Source: M3007 sp035299505 (GTDB lineage Bacteria; Bacteroidota; Bacteroidia; Chitinophagales; Saprospiraceae). Taken from it: 64,000 nt of DNA. Positions 1 through 8,545 of this stretch are shown here, piece by piece (the stretch's first letter is position 1; every line of letters starts with the position of its first letter). Below the pieces are notes generated by a model. It did not search any database. It saw only the letters and a program-made list of their open reading frames with translations, and had not been told where the DNA came from. The translations under genes were made by a program, and so were the position numbers. The stretch lies in NCBI GenBank assembly GCA_035299505.1, contig DATGWL010000178.1, forward strand, positions 1 to 64,000. The letters are read 5' to 3'.

Positions 1-56
1 TTTAAGCTTGTTTTCCCACTTGCGCACAAACTTAATGAAATGCCAAGCTAATCTGA

Positions 57-85
57 GTTGTCATCCCGATTCTCGGGATAACAAC
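57..85. repeat. Small inverted repeat (hairpin)
   Basis: Arms GTTGT-c-ATCCCGA and TCGGGAT-a-ACAAC flank a TTC loop. It sits beyond the 3' end of the minus-strand PxpBC gene, about 160 bases past its stop, without a T-run, so a terminator role is only possible. It may be one copy of a dispersed repeat. Confidence 0.5.
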
Positions 86-150
86 CCACGTTGATTTAAA
101 AATGCAAAAAACTATCCAAAGGCCCACACTTTCCATCAGTAAACAAAATT

Positions 151-246
151 CTCCTTCGTGCCTTCGTGCCTTCGCGCCTTCGTGTCTTTGCGCCTTTGCG
201 CCTTCGTGCCTTTGCGCCTTCGTGTCCACCCTTCGCGCCTTCGCAG
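151..246. repeat. Degenerate short tandem repeat (cttcgtgcc/tttgcgcc units)
   Basis: About ten imperfect 8-9 base units of the type CTTCGTGCC, CTTCGCGCC, TTTGCGCC follow each other directly after the PxpBC stop codon on the minus strand. Open frames through it give low-complexity Arg/His/Glu/Gly peptides, which I regard as non-coding. From memory such arrays occur in intergenic DNA of many Bacteroidota. Positions 1-246 hold no gene that I can support. Confidence 0.6.
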
Positions 247-1842
247 TTACCCTTCGAGCCTTCCCATCGTAAAAATGCACTTTTCCCCGGGCGCCCATTG
301 AGCCACCTTTGGCAAATCCACCGCCGCTATTTGACCCACGCGTGGGTATCCGCCGATGGTCTGACAATCCTGCAGGAGCAGAATGAGTTGTCCGGCCGGC
401 GTACATTGGATGGTGCCCGGGGTAACTGCGGTAGACAGCAATTCCCGGGTTGTGCTGAAGGTAAGCGGATCTGATTGTACGTGGCAACCCATGCGGTCAA
501 AACGATGACTCATGGTGTAGTGTTGGGTGAAAAAACGTGCCTGACTCTCCGGACTCAACCACTCAAATTCCGGTCCGAGGTAAACCCGGATCCGGGGAGT
601 ATCTGCAGGGCCAGGCCAGTCTGTTTTTTCAGGAGTTGCCCTGGCGCTGTTACGATCCACGTACAATGCATCTCCTTTTTTCAAGGGAGCCCCAATACCG
701 ATCAGCGGATTCATACTTTTACTGTTCAGGATGCTTGGCGAGTCAAATCCGCCCTCCACGGCCAGGTAACAACGCATTCCGGATTGGTTGAATCTGATTT
801 CCAGCACATCCTGTGCCTTCACCTCGTAAACCTGTTCCAGGGAAATGTTTTGTCCGTTGATAAAGGCTGTTCCAGCACCTGCCAGGGCAATTTTAGCCGT
901 TTTTTGCCACTGCAGCACGAGTCCGCCCATGGTACATTCTATAGTGGCGGCCTGCGCTGCATTTCCCAGCAAAGCATTAGCTTTTTGATGTGAATAGGTG
1001 TCCATCGCGCCACCCACTGGTACGCCATAGGCCCGGAACCCTGTTCGGCCCAGATCCTGGATGGTGGAATATGGACCCGGTTTGAGTACCAGAGCATCGG
1101 CAGCAGCAAGGTCAGGCAGGAAGGTGGTGGCGCCGTGTTCTGTTTGTTCCCATTGCTCAAAGCTTTCTTTTGAAATGGCATAAAACTGCACTAAATCGCC
1201 GGTTTTGAGCAAAAACGGGTCGCTTTTACCCCAGTCAAGCATCTTCAGCGGCGTTTTACCTATAATTTGCCAGCCGCCCGGCGAATCCAAGGGGTACACT
1301 CCGGTTTGTCGTCCGGCAATACCCACCGATCCTGCGGGTACGCGCGCACGAGGGGTGCTTTTGCGGGGCGTAGACAGTTTTTCATCAACCGCACCCATGT
1401 AGGCAAATCCGGGCAAAAAGCCCATCATATAAACTTTATAAGTGTCTTGCTGGTGCAGGGCAATCAGGGCCTCCCGGGAAACACCGTGAAAATCGGCCAT
1501 GAAATCCAGATCCGGTGCAAAAGGCGCTTCATAACAGACCGGTATACGCAGCACCTGCGTCGGGAGTGTAAGGTTTGGGTTCTCGTTGGCCAGTTTGGAG
1601 TGCAACCATTGGCGCACCTGATCAAATGCGGATATCGACTCCGAAACGGCTATTTTTTCCCGCTGATAAAAAACAGTGAGCGAGGCATAAGCTGGTACAT
1701 TTTCCACCCATCCGGCAAATGGTTCCTGCCGGATAGCCTGGTCCAACTGCAATACCTGCTGGTGCAAGGCATCGTCCATTCGATCGCCGAAGGCAACCGT
1801 TGCAGCGTTTTCAGACAATGGATAAATGTGTGGAAACATCAT
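247..1842 (-). CDS. pxpBC: 5-oxoprolinase subunits B and C fused (PxpB-PxpC / KipI-KipA type)
   Basis: The N-terminal half (about residues 1-230) is the KipI/PxpB (carboxyltransferase subdomain C/D) domain with GFLPGFAYMG and GRQTGVYPLDSPGGWQIIG; the C-terminal half (about 250-531) is the KipA/PxpC domain with TIQDLGRTGFRAYGVPVGGA and the MDTYSH segment. In most bacteria these are two adjacent genes whose products, with PxpA, open 5-oxoproline (pyroglutamate) to glutamate using ATP. A natural fusion is known in the related urea amidolyase family. No pxpA lies in the window, so the exact substrate is inferred. Two ATGs stand next to each other at the start; the first is used. The head-on neighbour at 1923 is divergent with about 80 bases between. 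Pyroglutamate use would fit the D-glutamate operon 13 kb away, but the two are not physically linked. Confidence 0.85.
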   Translation of the reverse strand: MMFPHIYPLSENAATVAFGDRMDDALHQQVLQLDQAIRQEPFAGWVENVPAYASLTVFYQREKIAVSESISAFDQVRQWLHSKLANENPNLTLPTQVLRIPVCYEAPFAPDLDFMADFHGVSREALIALHQQDTYKVYMMGFLPGFAYMGAVDEKLSTPRKSTPRARVPAGSVGIAGRQTGVYPLDSPGGWQIIGKTPLKMLDWGKSDPFLLKTGDLVQFYAISKESFEQWEQTEHGATTFLPDLAAADALVLKPGPYSTIQDLGRTGFRAYGVPVGGAMDTYSHQKANALLGNAAQAATIECTMGGLVLQWQKTAKIALAGAGTAFINGQNISLEQVYEVKAQDVLEIRFNQSGMRCYLAVEGGFDSPSILNSKSMNPLIGIGAPLKKGDALYVDRNSARATPEKTDWPGPADTPRIRVYLGPEFEWLSPESQARFFTQHYTMSHRFDRMGCHVQSDPLTFSTTRELLSTAVTPGTIQCTPAGQLILLLQDCQTIGGYPRVGQIAAVDLPKVAQWAPGEKCIFTMGRLEG

Positions 1843-1922
1843 TAAAACCTGGCAATGATAAGATTTCTTTTGGTGTGTACCTGGTTTTCTATGTACCTTT
1901 CAGCTACACAAAATCTATCTTT

Positions 1923-3830
1923 ATGCGAACGATATACCTATTATGTTTATTTGGCTTTGTAAATCTACTTCATGCCCAGGCGCCTCTGGAGCTCATAATT
2001 CAAACCTCCCCGGCTTATTGCGGATTAGCTTCAGGCGCTATTCAGCTCAGCGTTTCCGGCGGGGTTGGTGCATACCAATTCCAGTGGTCTGACGGAAATA
2101 CAACGGAAGACCTATCTGCGGTGGGACCGGGTTCTTACCAGGTAACTGTTACAGATCAATCCGGTATTACAGCGTCCATTTCGGCCGTGGTAGCCGACAG
2201 TGTTTTTCAACCACAGGTAAACGCCGTTGTTTTGCCCAATACCGCCTGTCAGTTCCCCAATGGGAGTGTGACGCTTGAGATATGGCCGCCGGCCAATTAC
2301 ACCTATGTATGGAGCAACGCCTCTACCACCCAAAACCAATTTGGATTGGATGGAGGTGTGGTTATTGTAACGGTTACCGAGGGGCTAAGCTGTTCTGATA
2401 CCCTGGAGTTTGTGGTGGAAAATGAGCCTGATGAGTCTTTGATACATCAGGCTTTTGCCACCAACGAAACCGCGCCGGGGGCGCAGGATGGCACGGCAGG
2501 TTGTCTGCCAGCGGGCGGAGTGGCGCCTTATCAGGTGCTATGGAGCACAGGCGATACAGTTTGGACCATCACGGGGTTGTCGCCCGGCGTGTACAGTCTG
2601 ACCCTTACCGATCAGAATGCGTGTACGGTTAGCGGTACGGTATATGTTTCAGCCTTTGGATGCGCTTTGGAGCCCGTGTTTTACCCTACGAATTTGCGTT
2701 GTTATGGTGATGCCAATGGCAAGGTATATTTGGAAATAAACAATGGCACAGCGCCTTTTCAGTATCAATGGAGTAATGGCGACACCACGCAATATCCCAA
2801 GCAACTGACGGCCGGATGGTATCAGGTGACAGTGGCAGATGCGGCAAATTGTTTTGGACAATATGCGGTGCAGATCACGGAGCCGCCTTTGCTGGAAGTA
2901 ACGATAGATGAAGTGCAGCAGGTTGCCTGCGGTGGCCAGTCAGGCACGGCTTGGTTCAGCGTTCAGGGCGGAACTCCGCCGTATTTGCCGGTTGGAGCCA
3001 ATGGTATTTTTGAGAATCTTGGGGTTGGTTATTACACCATAATAATTACAGACAGCAAAAACTGTACGGCCACAGCCAGTTTTGGTGTTGTAGAGGAGCC
3101 CGATACCCTGGCGCCGCTTATAAGTTGTCCGCCCAATCTGGTGGTGTGCGGCTCGTCTCCGGTGAATTACAATTTACCTGCAGTTACCGACAATTGTCCG
3201 GGGCATTCGCTGGCTTTGATTACCGGCCTGGAGCCTGGCAATGCATTTCCGGTTGGGACCATCATCAATACCTGGGAAGTGATGGATTGGGCAGGGAACA
3301 CGGCCAGTTGTTCTTTCACTATTACCACTCTTGAGCAACCCACAGTATCGTTGCTGGCCCTGGGGCATGATTTTAACGGTTTAGGCACGGGCTTTATTAC
3401 AGTAACGGTTACCGGGGGAGCGTTGGAATATCAATGGACCAAAGATGGGCAGCCGTTCAGTATGGAAAGTGATTTGGTGGGTATTTCGGCGGGGGTATAT
3501 AGTTTAACGGTTACAGCAGGAAACGGCTGCACGGCAGTGCTGGAGCAGGTGGAAGTGTTACAAACATCCGGGTTAGCAGAGCAGGACGAGCAGCATCCGG
3601 TCAGGGTGCAACCCAATCCGGGCGGCGATCAGGTACAACTCACTGCGGAAGGCTCAGGCTTGCAGATGGTTCAGTTGTACAACTTTTGTGGACAACCAGT
3701 CTGGCGGCAGGATCTGGACGGTGCAGCTATAGCCACGCTACAGGTAGAAGAGCTACCTGCAGGAGTCTATTGGGTATGGGTTAGGGTAGGGGGCGGGCGG
3801 GCATACCGTCTGAGTTGGGTAAAGCAATAG
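1923..3830 (+). CDS. Secreted SprB-repeat/HYR protein with T9SS type A sorting domain
   Basis: The ATG at 1923 opens a clear signal peptide (MRTIYLLCLFGFVNLLHAQ), so the longer frame beginning at a TTG inside the divergent gene is rejected. After it come about five SprB-like repeats, recognisable from a Cys near the start and endings such as FQWSDG, YVWSN, YQWSNG, then G-x-Y-x-V-T-V-T-D. A HYR-like domain follows at roughly residues 390-470 (ISCPPNLVVC, DNCPG, WEVMDWAGN). The last about 75 residues (VQPNPGGDQVQL through PAGVYWVWVRVG) are a type A T9SS sorting domain, which predicts export across the outer membrane and attachment or release at the surface. Family knowledge suggests adhesion or matrix roles; no catalytic motif was seen. 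A TATCTTTA box directly before the ATG resembles the -7 element but is too close to be convincing. Confidence 0.85.
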   Translation: MRTIYLLCLFGFVNLLHAQAPLELIIQTSPAYCGLASGAIQLSVSGGVGAYQFQWSDGNTTEDLSAVGPGSYQVTVTDQSGITASISAVVADSVFQPQVNAVVLPNTACQFPNGSVTLEIWPPANYTYVWSNASTTQNQFGLDGGVVIVTVTEGLSCSDTLEFVVENEPDESLIHQAFATNETAPGAQDGTAGCLPAGGVAPYQVLWSTGDTVWTITGLSPGVYSLTLTDQNACTVSGTVYVSAFGCALEPVFYPTNLRCYGDANGKVYLEINNGTAPFQYQWSNGDTTQYPKQLTAGWYQVTVADAANCFGQYAVQITEPPLLEVTIDEVQQVACGGQSGTAWFSVQGGTPPYLPVGANGIFENLGVGYYTIIITDSKNCTATASFGVVEEPDTLAPLISCPPNLVVCGSSPVNYNLPAVTDNCPGHSLALITGLEPGNAFPVGTIINTWEVMDWAGNTASCSFTITTLEQPTVSLLALGHDFNGLGTGFITVTVTGGALEYQWTKDGQPFSMESDLVGISAGVYSLTVTAGNGCTAVLEQVEVLQTSGLAEQDEQHPVRVQPNPGGDQVQLTAEGSGLQMVQLYNFCGQPVWRQDLDGAAIATLQVEELPAGVYWVWVRVGGGRAYRLSWVKQ

Positions 3831-3832
3831 GG

Positions 3833-5308
3833 TTATTCTGATTTGTTTTTTAGTCGTGGATTTTTGAGTTCTTCAGCTTTCTCGAGGAGCCAGCGCCATT
3901 CTGCGGCTTGTTTTTTTTCTTTGATCCGTTTGATCAGGGTTTCGGCGCGTTTGGTGTCGCCGGGTATGGAGGTGGATAGTTGGACGAGGAGGTTGAGGAA
4001 ATCGGTGTTGATTTGGCGTTGATGGTCAGATAAAATTTTTGAAGAGGTTCTGGCAAGGTACATTTTAAAGTTATCTAGCCTGTAGGGAAGAAGATCGGAT
4101 TGGGTTTCGTAGAGGGCTTTTAGGTTTAGGCGTTTAGCAACCAAATGATGGATAACTGCTGAAAATGAGTCTGGAATCAAATCAAGACATTTGTTGAATT
4201 CATTTTGGGCGAAATAACAGGCAGCCATATTGAGTCTGAAGAAATCTTTTGTTTCATTCTCATCTATAATAACATTTTGGTAGATTTCTGTAAACTCCAT
4301 GGCCCAATTAACTTCATTTACCCAAATGGCATTATTGCAAACGGCTAAATATGTTGCTGGGTGCAACATATTTCCATAATGCAGGTATCCCTTTTCTAAA
4401 TTATCTTTGTATAAAACATGTAATATTATGTTAATTTCCTTATTTTGCACATCACTGTTGAAAATTAACACACAAATATTTCTAAGGTAAGTATACAAGC
4501 CTCTTATATTTGAAGAGGGAATGAAATTTTCATGTTTTTTAATAAGATTAAACAAGGATTGAGCATCTTCAGAATCTATATTTTTTTTTATTAAAAGTAA
4601 AAATATTGCATAGTTAAGTTCAATAAGATTGGCAGACTCCAAGAATTTTTGCGGAATTGATTGACAATCCCTAATAACAGATTCAATATTTGGAATTTCA
4701 AATTTAGCAACTTTTTGTTGAAGTAGTATTCGATTAATTAATTCGAGTCGTGTCAACCACAGATATAACTCTAACGAAAACAAAACATTTGGGACATTCA
4801 AGTCACCTTTCAGTTGGTTATGCAAACTATCTAAGTCGTGTAGCTCATATTCTAGTAAAAAATGCCCATAAAGGTTCTGGCGATCACTTATCTTAATGGG
4901 TGGAATTTGTTTTTGAAGCTTGTTGATGGATTGAACATATCTTTTTTCCAATCCTCTTTTGAGTGCAATTTTGGCAAGATCAAACTGCTGTTCAAACTCA
5001 TTTCCCTCAGAAAAGTAATGTTGTATTTGCACCACACTTTTTACCACTTTGTGTACCTCCACCATGGCTTTTTCTAGCCGCCCTTCCACATAGGTGTCCT
5101 GGCCAAATACTTTTTTAGATATTTCTTCTTTATCCCAGATTTGGTTGTCAGGATTATCATTTATTTGCAGCAAAACTTCGAGCAAAACTGGGCAATAGGC
5201 TTTAAACTTGCCGGAATTGAAGTAATCGACTTTAGCCAGTTGTCTGGCTAAAACGCGCTCTTCAGGAGTAAGGGTACGGATCAACTCCACCAATTGACTG
5301 TCTTCCAT
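3833..5308 (-). CDS. Helical repeat protein of unknown function (Bacteroidota family)
   Basis: A 491-residue soluble protein without signal peptide or membrane segment. The N terminus (LIRTLTPEERVLARQLAKVDYF) resembles a large, uncharacterised Bacteroidota family whose members start with a helical domain saying roughly that only a few residues of each protein are conserved, followed by TPR-like helices; the rest is rich in Leu, Lys, Asn and Ile and looks all-helical. I assign no function. Its stop lies 2 bases after the end of the convergent T9SS gene, and its start overlaps the upstream region of the divergent secreted protein. The middle (about 4150-5030) is markedly A+T-rich compared with the 3' end (3833-4080), so the gene has mosaic base composition, suggesting rapid divergence or past recombination. 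Confidence 0.75.
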   Translation of the reverse strand: MEDSQLVELIRTLTPEERVLARQLAKVDYFNSGKFKAYCPVLLEVLLQINDNPDNQIWDKEEISKKVFGQDTYVEGRLEKAMVEVHKVVKSVVQIQHYFSEGNEFEQQFDLAKIALKRGLEKRYVQSINKLQKQIPPIKISDRQNLYGHFLLEYELHDLDSLHNQLKGDLNVPNVLFSLELYLWLTRLELINRILLQQKVAKFEIPNIESVIRDCQSIPQKFLESANLIELNYAIFLLLIKKNIDSEDAQSLFNLIKKHENFIPSSNIRGLYTYLRNICVLIFNSDVQNKEINIILHVLYKDNLEKGYLHYGNMLHPATYLAVCNNAIWVNEVNWAMEFTEIYQNVIIDENETKDFFRLNMAACYFAQNEFNKCLDLIPDSFSAVIHHLVAKRLNLKALYETQSDLLPYRLDNFKMYLARTSSKILSDHQRQINTDFLNLLVQLSTSIPGDTKRAETLIKRIKEKKQAAEWRWLLEKAEELKNPRLKNKSE

Positions 5309-5411
5309 GACGCTTGGAGAATACTTTGAAAAAAGTGTTATTTTTTTTAGCCCTCAAAGGAAAAACCTTTGCATCAAAATACATTCATTCACAAGTCAAA
5401 ACAACTTGATT

Positions 5412-6572
5412 ATGGCAAAAATGAAACTTTTCGGACTTCTTTTTTCTTTTTTTAACCTGCTTTTGATCAGCTGGACGCCAATACTGGCCAGCAATGAAAT
5501 GGAACCTGCCCGACTTGAACAATGTAATCTGCCGGCTCCTGACAGCTTCAGAATTAAACAGGTTGGTGGGGATATTATCAAACTTACCTGGAACCCCATT
5601 TTTCCTGGAGCCCAACATCAGCTGACCGTTATGGAAAGTGATGGGAATGGGGGGTATGCCACTATTTTGGTGGAGAACAACGTTTCTGGTGATACCTATA
5701 ATGCAGACAATTTGATACCAGGAACAGGATATAGATTTGTTATAGCTACCAAATGTGCTTCCGGAGATCCAAGTGAGATAAAGGTATATATTGATGGGAT
5801 AACGTTGATAGTTGATTTAGTGATTAGTGGAAGAAAACCTGTGAATCCAATCCCAATAGGAGATTGTGAAATTATTCCGAATGGATTCAATTGGATGGGT
5901 TTTAAAGTATCAACATTTGATGATAATTTCATCTCGGAAAATTTTTTTGAGGTGACAAAAACCGATATTGAAATTTCTAACCAAAACTCAGCTTCAAAAT
6001 TTTTAGTTAAAAGATATGGATTATATAACTCAATTGTTGCTGCAAATGATGATGGAATATGGCCAGACTGTGATCAACCCGTAATCACTATATCTGGGGT
6101 GGCTAAATTTAGAATTGACAAGCTGATAAATGGTGGACCAGAAAGAGAAATAGTAGGTTTCGTAGACCTGTTTCAAAATAATTTTCCGTTAAGCTACTAT
6201 ATTTGCCCTGATTATGATAATCAATTATACCCGTGGAAACAAAATTATGTTTTCACGCCTTTAGTTTCTAATAAGACAACTCCTCCAATGGAATGTCAAG
6301 AGAGAACTGTGGATTGGCTTAAGATCGGCCAAATTCAACAAACCGTCTTTACTGAAGAAATTGAAATACAATTTGATGATTCATTCTCAAAAGAAGATAG
6401 ATTTGATTTAGTGATAATAAATAGCTTGGGACAACCAATCCAAACTTCTACTTTTAGGTTTGATAATTCAAGTGTTTGGATAAAAACCAGCGCATTGCCA
6501 ATTGGACATTACATATTTCAATTAAAAAGCAAGCACGTGCAAAAGTCTTTTCGGGCTTTAAAGCCTTACTAG
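5412..6572 (+). CDS. Secreted protein with fibronectin III-like domain and T9SS type A-like C terminus
   Basis: The ATG at 5412 gives the signal peptide MAKMKLFGLLFSFFNLLLIS, ending near ILASNEME; a longer frame from 5307 adds a non-signal extension and is unlikely. Residues about 38-125 resemble a fibronectin type III domain (IKLTWNPIFPGAQHQLTV and LIPGTGYRFVIATKC). The middle 170 residues are unrecognised, A+T-rich in codons and contain several Cys. The C terminus (VIINSLGQPIQTSTF, ALPIGHYIFQLKS) matches a type A T9SS sorting domain in layout. It is probably secreted. It lies divergently from the helical protein gene, with about 100 bases between starts, and is the last gene before the propeller array; a clear hairpin terminator follows about 190 bases after the stop. 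Confidence 0.75.
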   Translation: MAKMKLFGLLFSFFNLLLISWTPILASNEMEPARLEQCNLPAPDSFRIKQVGGDIIKLTWNPIFPGAQHQLTVMESDGNGGYATILVENNVSGDTYNADNLIPGTGYRFVIATKCASGDPSEIKVYIDGITLIVDLVISGRKPVNPIPIGDCEIIPNGFNWMGFKVSTFDDNFISENFFEVTKTDIEISNQNSASKFLVKRYGLYNSIVAANDDGIWPDCDQPVITISGVAKFRIDKLINGGPEREIVGFVDLFQNNFPLSYYICPDYDNQLYPWKQNYVFTPLVSNKTTPPMECQERTVDWLKIGQIQQTVFTEEIEIQFDDSFSKEDRFDLVIINSLGQPIQTSTFRFDNSSVWIKTSALPIGHYIFQLKSKHVQKSFRALKPY

Positions 6573-6934
6573 TATTTTGTTTGAAAAATACTTGCGGAGA
6601 TAAACAAGTATCTTTTGTAGACTTTACAGTCTATCCTTTTAGGGTAATTCTATTCTAACTAACCCCAAAAGGTCTCGATTTGGAGAAGCAAAATTTACCG
6701 TTTTAATAATTGCAAGTATATAACCATTTTCTGCGTTAATTTTGGGCTATTTGTAAGAAAGCAGATTAATATTTGAATTTTAAATCTATTTAATCTGCTT
6801 TTTTAATGTCAAAAAGTGATTTAACATTGGTCATTTTTTCCTTTGAAGTCTTTTGTGCTCATTATATTTTGAGTATAGCAGAGTTTCCAGGATAAACATG
6901 ACTAAGTCTTCTTTCCTAATCTAAAAATGCGAAC
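6573..6934. other. A+T-rich intergenic region before the propeller array
   Basis: This 362-base stretch holds the terminator at 6758-6804 and otherwise A+T-rich DNA. A TATATTTTG box near 6863-6871 is a weak match to the Bacteroidota -7 element and could serve the first propeller gene. No open frame here looks coding. Confidence 0.5.
6758..6804 (+). terminator. Rho-independent-type terminator
   Basis: A perfect 12-base stem (AAAGCAGATTAA with TTAATCTGCTTT) encloses a 20-base A+T-rich loop and runs into six or seven T. It lies downstream of the fibronectin-like protein gene and separates it from the propeller array. Confidence 0.7.
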
Positions 6935-8467
6935 ATGAGATTTCTTTTTTTTATTTGCTTGATCTTTCCCTGGTTGCTGTTTTCCCAGCCAGCCATACAA
7001 TGGCAAAGGAATTTTGGCGGATCATTCGCCGATGAAGGGAGAAAAATTGTTCATACTCCAGATGGTGGCTTTGTAATTATTGGTGTGACTTTATCCAATA
7101 ATGGCAGTGTTTTTGGCAATCACGGAGCCTACGATATTTGGGTAGTGAAAATTTCGGCTGCAGGTCAATTAGAGTGGCAGAAGTGCTTGGGAGGAACAGA
7201 CAATGAGGCAGGATATGCCATTCAGACAACCTCTGATATGGGATATATTTTAGTCGGAGAAACAACATCCAATAATGGTCAAGTGACTGGTAATCATGGC
7301 GATGTAGATTGTTGGGTAGTCAAGTTAGACCAAAATGGAAATATAGAGTGGCAAAAATGTTACGGTGGTTCACAATGGGACGAAGCATGGTCAATTCAGC
7401 AGACTACAGATGGGGGATATGTTTTTGCCGGGAGGACTTCTTCAAATGATGGTGATGTAAGTGGGTATCATGGCGGCTTTGATTACTGGGTAGTTAAGAT
7501 TAGTAATCTTGGTATCATAGAGTGGCAGAAAGCACTTGGAGGTTCGGGAATTGATATTGCTTATGCAATAAGGCAAACCCAGGATGGCGGATTTATTGTG
7601 AATGGAGAATCAAATTCAAATAATGGTGACGTGAGTGGGCTAATAGGTAGTTCAGATTACTGGGTAGTTAAATTGTCAGCAGAAGGCTCAATTGAATGGC
7701 AAAAAATGCTGGGAAGTACAAGTCTTGATAGAGGAAATGATATAATACAGTTACCTACTGGAAATTATCTGGCATTTGGCCATATCGCTAAAGCAGATGG
7801 TAATGTAACCCTGGCATATGCAGGCTATGATTATTGGGTGGCAAAACTGAGCAATACTGGAGAAATTCTTTGGCAACATACCTATGGTGGAACAGGGGAA
7901 GACTTTTCCAGCGAAATTAGCTTAACCAATGATGATGGGTTCATTATGACGGGTTCTACAAATTCTAAAAACGGAGATATTATTGGAAACGATGGTGGTG
8001 TAGAGTTTTTAATCCTTAAAGCTGATTCTTTGGGACAGTTGCAATGGCAAAAAACTTTAGGTGGAACAATGGCTGACAGAGCTTATGGTGGAATACAGGC
8101 TATAAATGGTGGGTTTGTTTTAACCGGGTATTCCTGGTCAAATAATGGCGATCTTAATGCAAATATGGGAGAAAGTGACCTTTGGGTCGTAAAACTCGCC
8201 CCCGAAACCTCTTCCACCCAAACTCCAACCGCCATTCCACTCAACCTGTACCCCAATCCTGCCACCCAATGGATTACCTTAAATCTGCCCATTATTGAAC
8301 AAAATATGCAGGTAAGCATCACGGACGAGCAGGGTAGGTTACTCCAAACGCGCAGCACCCGTACGGATGAAAAACTGGATATTGCCGCACTGCCAAGGGG
8401 TATCTACTGGGTTTCAGCGGTATCTAAATCCGGCCAGGTGTATGCAGACAAGTTTGTGAAAAATTGA
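6935..8467 (+). CDS. Tandem paralogue 1: secreted seven-repeat beta-propeller with T9SS type A domain
   Basis: The 510-residue product has a signal peptide (MRFLFFICLIFPWLLFSQP), then seven repeats of about 58 residues built on the pattern WQK-x-x-GG-x3-D-x-(A/G)-x-x-I-x-x-T-x-DGG-(Y/F)-x-x-x-G-x4-NGDV-x-G-x-HG-x3-(Y/F)WVVKL-x3-G-x-I. Seven beta-rich repeats predict a seven-bladed propeller. The last about 80 residues (LNLYPNPATQWITLNLP onward) are a type A T9SS sorting domain. The cargo role is inferred from family features; no ligand or activity can be read. This copy has the most divergent signal peptide and is preceded by its own A+T-rich upstream region, so it may carry the promoter of the array. 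The palindrome at 8494 follows 26 bases after the stop. Confidence 0.85.
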   Translation: MRFLFFICLIFPWLLFSQPAIQWQRNFGGSFADEGRKIVHTPDGGFVIIGVTLSNNGSVFGNHGAYDIWVVKISAAGQLEWQKCLGGTDNEAGYAIQTTSDMGYILVGETTSNNGQVTGNHGDVDCWVVKLDQNGNIEWQKCYGGSQWDEAWSIQQTTDGGYVFAGRTSSNDGDVSGYHGGFDYWVVKISNLGIIEWQKALGGSGIDIAYAIRQTQDGGFIVNGESNSNNGDVSGLIGSSDYWVVKLSAEGSIEWQKMLGSTSLDRGNDIIQLPTGNYLAFGHIAKADGNVTLAYAGYDYWVAKLSNTGEILWQHTYGGTGEDFSSEISLTNDDGFIMTGSTNSKNGDIIGNDGGVEFLILKADSLGQLQWQKTLGGTMADRAYGGIQAINGGFVLTGYSWSNNGDLNANMGESDLWVVKLAPETSSTQTPTAIPLNLYPNPATQWITLNLPIIEQNMQVSITDEQGRLLQTRSTRTDEKLDIAALPRGIYWVSAVSKSGQVYADKFVKN

Positions 8468-8493
8468 GCACATTAGATTGATAGTCAGGTATT

Positions 8494-8528
8494 CAGACCT
8501 CGTAGGTTTTTAAAACCTACGAGGTCTG
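8494..8528. repeat. Inter-paralogue palindrome, copy 1
   Basis: A perfect 17-base inverted repeat around one T: arm CAGACCTCGTAGGTTTT. It is embedded in a spacer of 78 bases between paralogues 1 and 2 that also shares the upstream string GATTGATAATCAGG-like sequence with the other spacers. It could form a hairpin in RNA but is not followed by a T-run. Confidence 0.9.
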
Positions 8529-8545
8529 GGACTAAAAAAGCACGC

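Noticed and set aside
32..487. A 151-residue minus-strand frame over the start of the window
   Set aside because: It consists mostly of Lys/Ala/Arg/His/Glu/Gly repeats translated from the short tandem repeat and overlaps the real PxpBC gene end.
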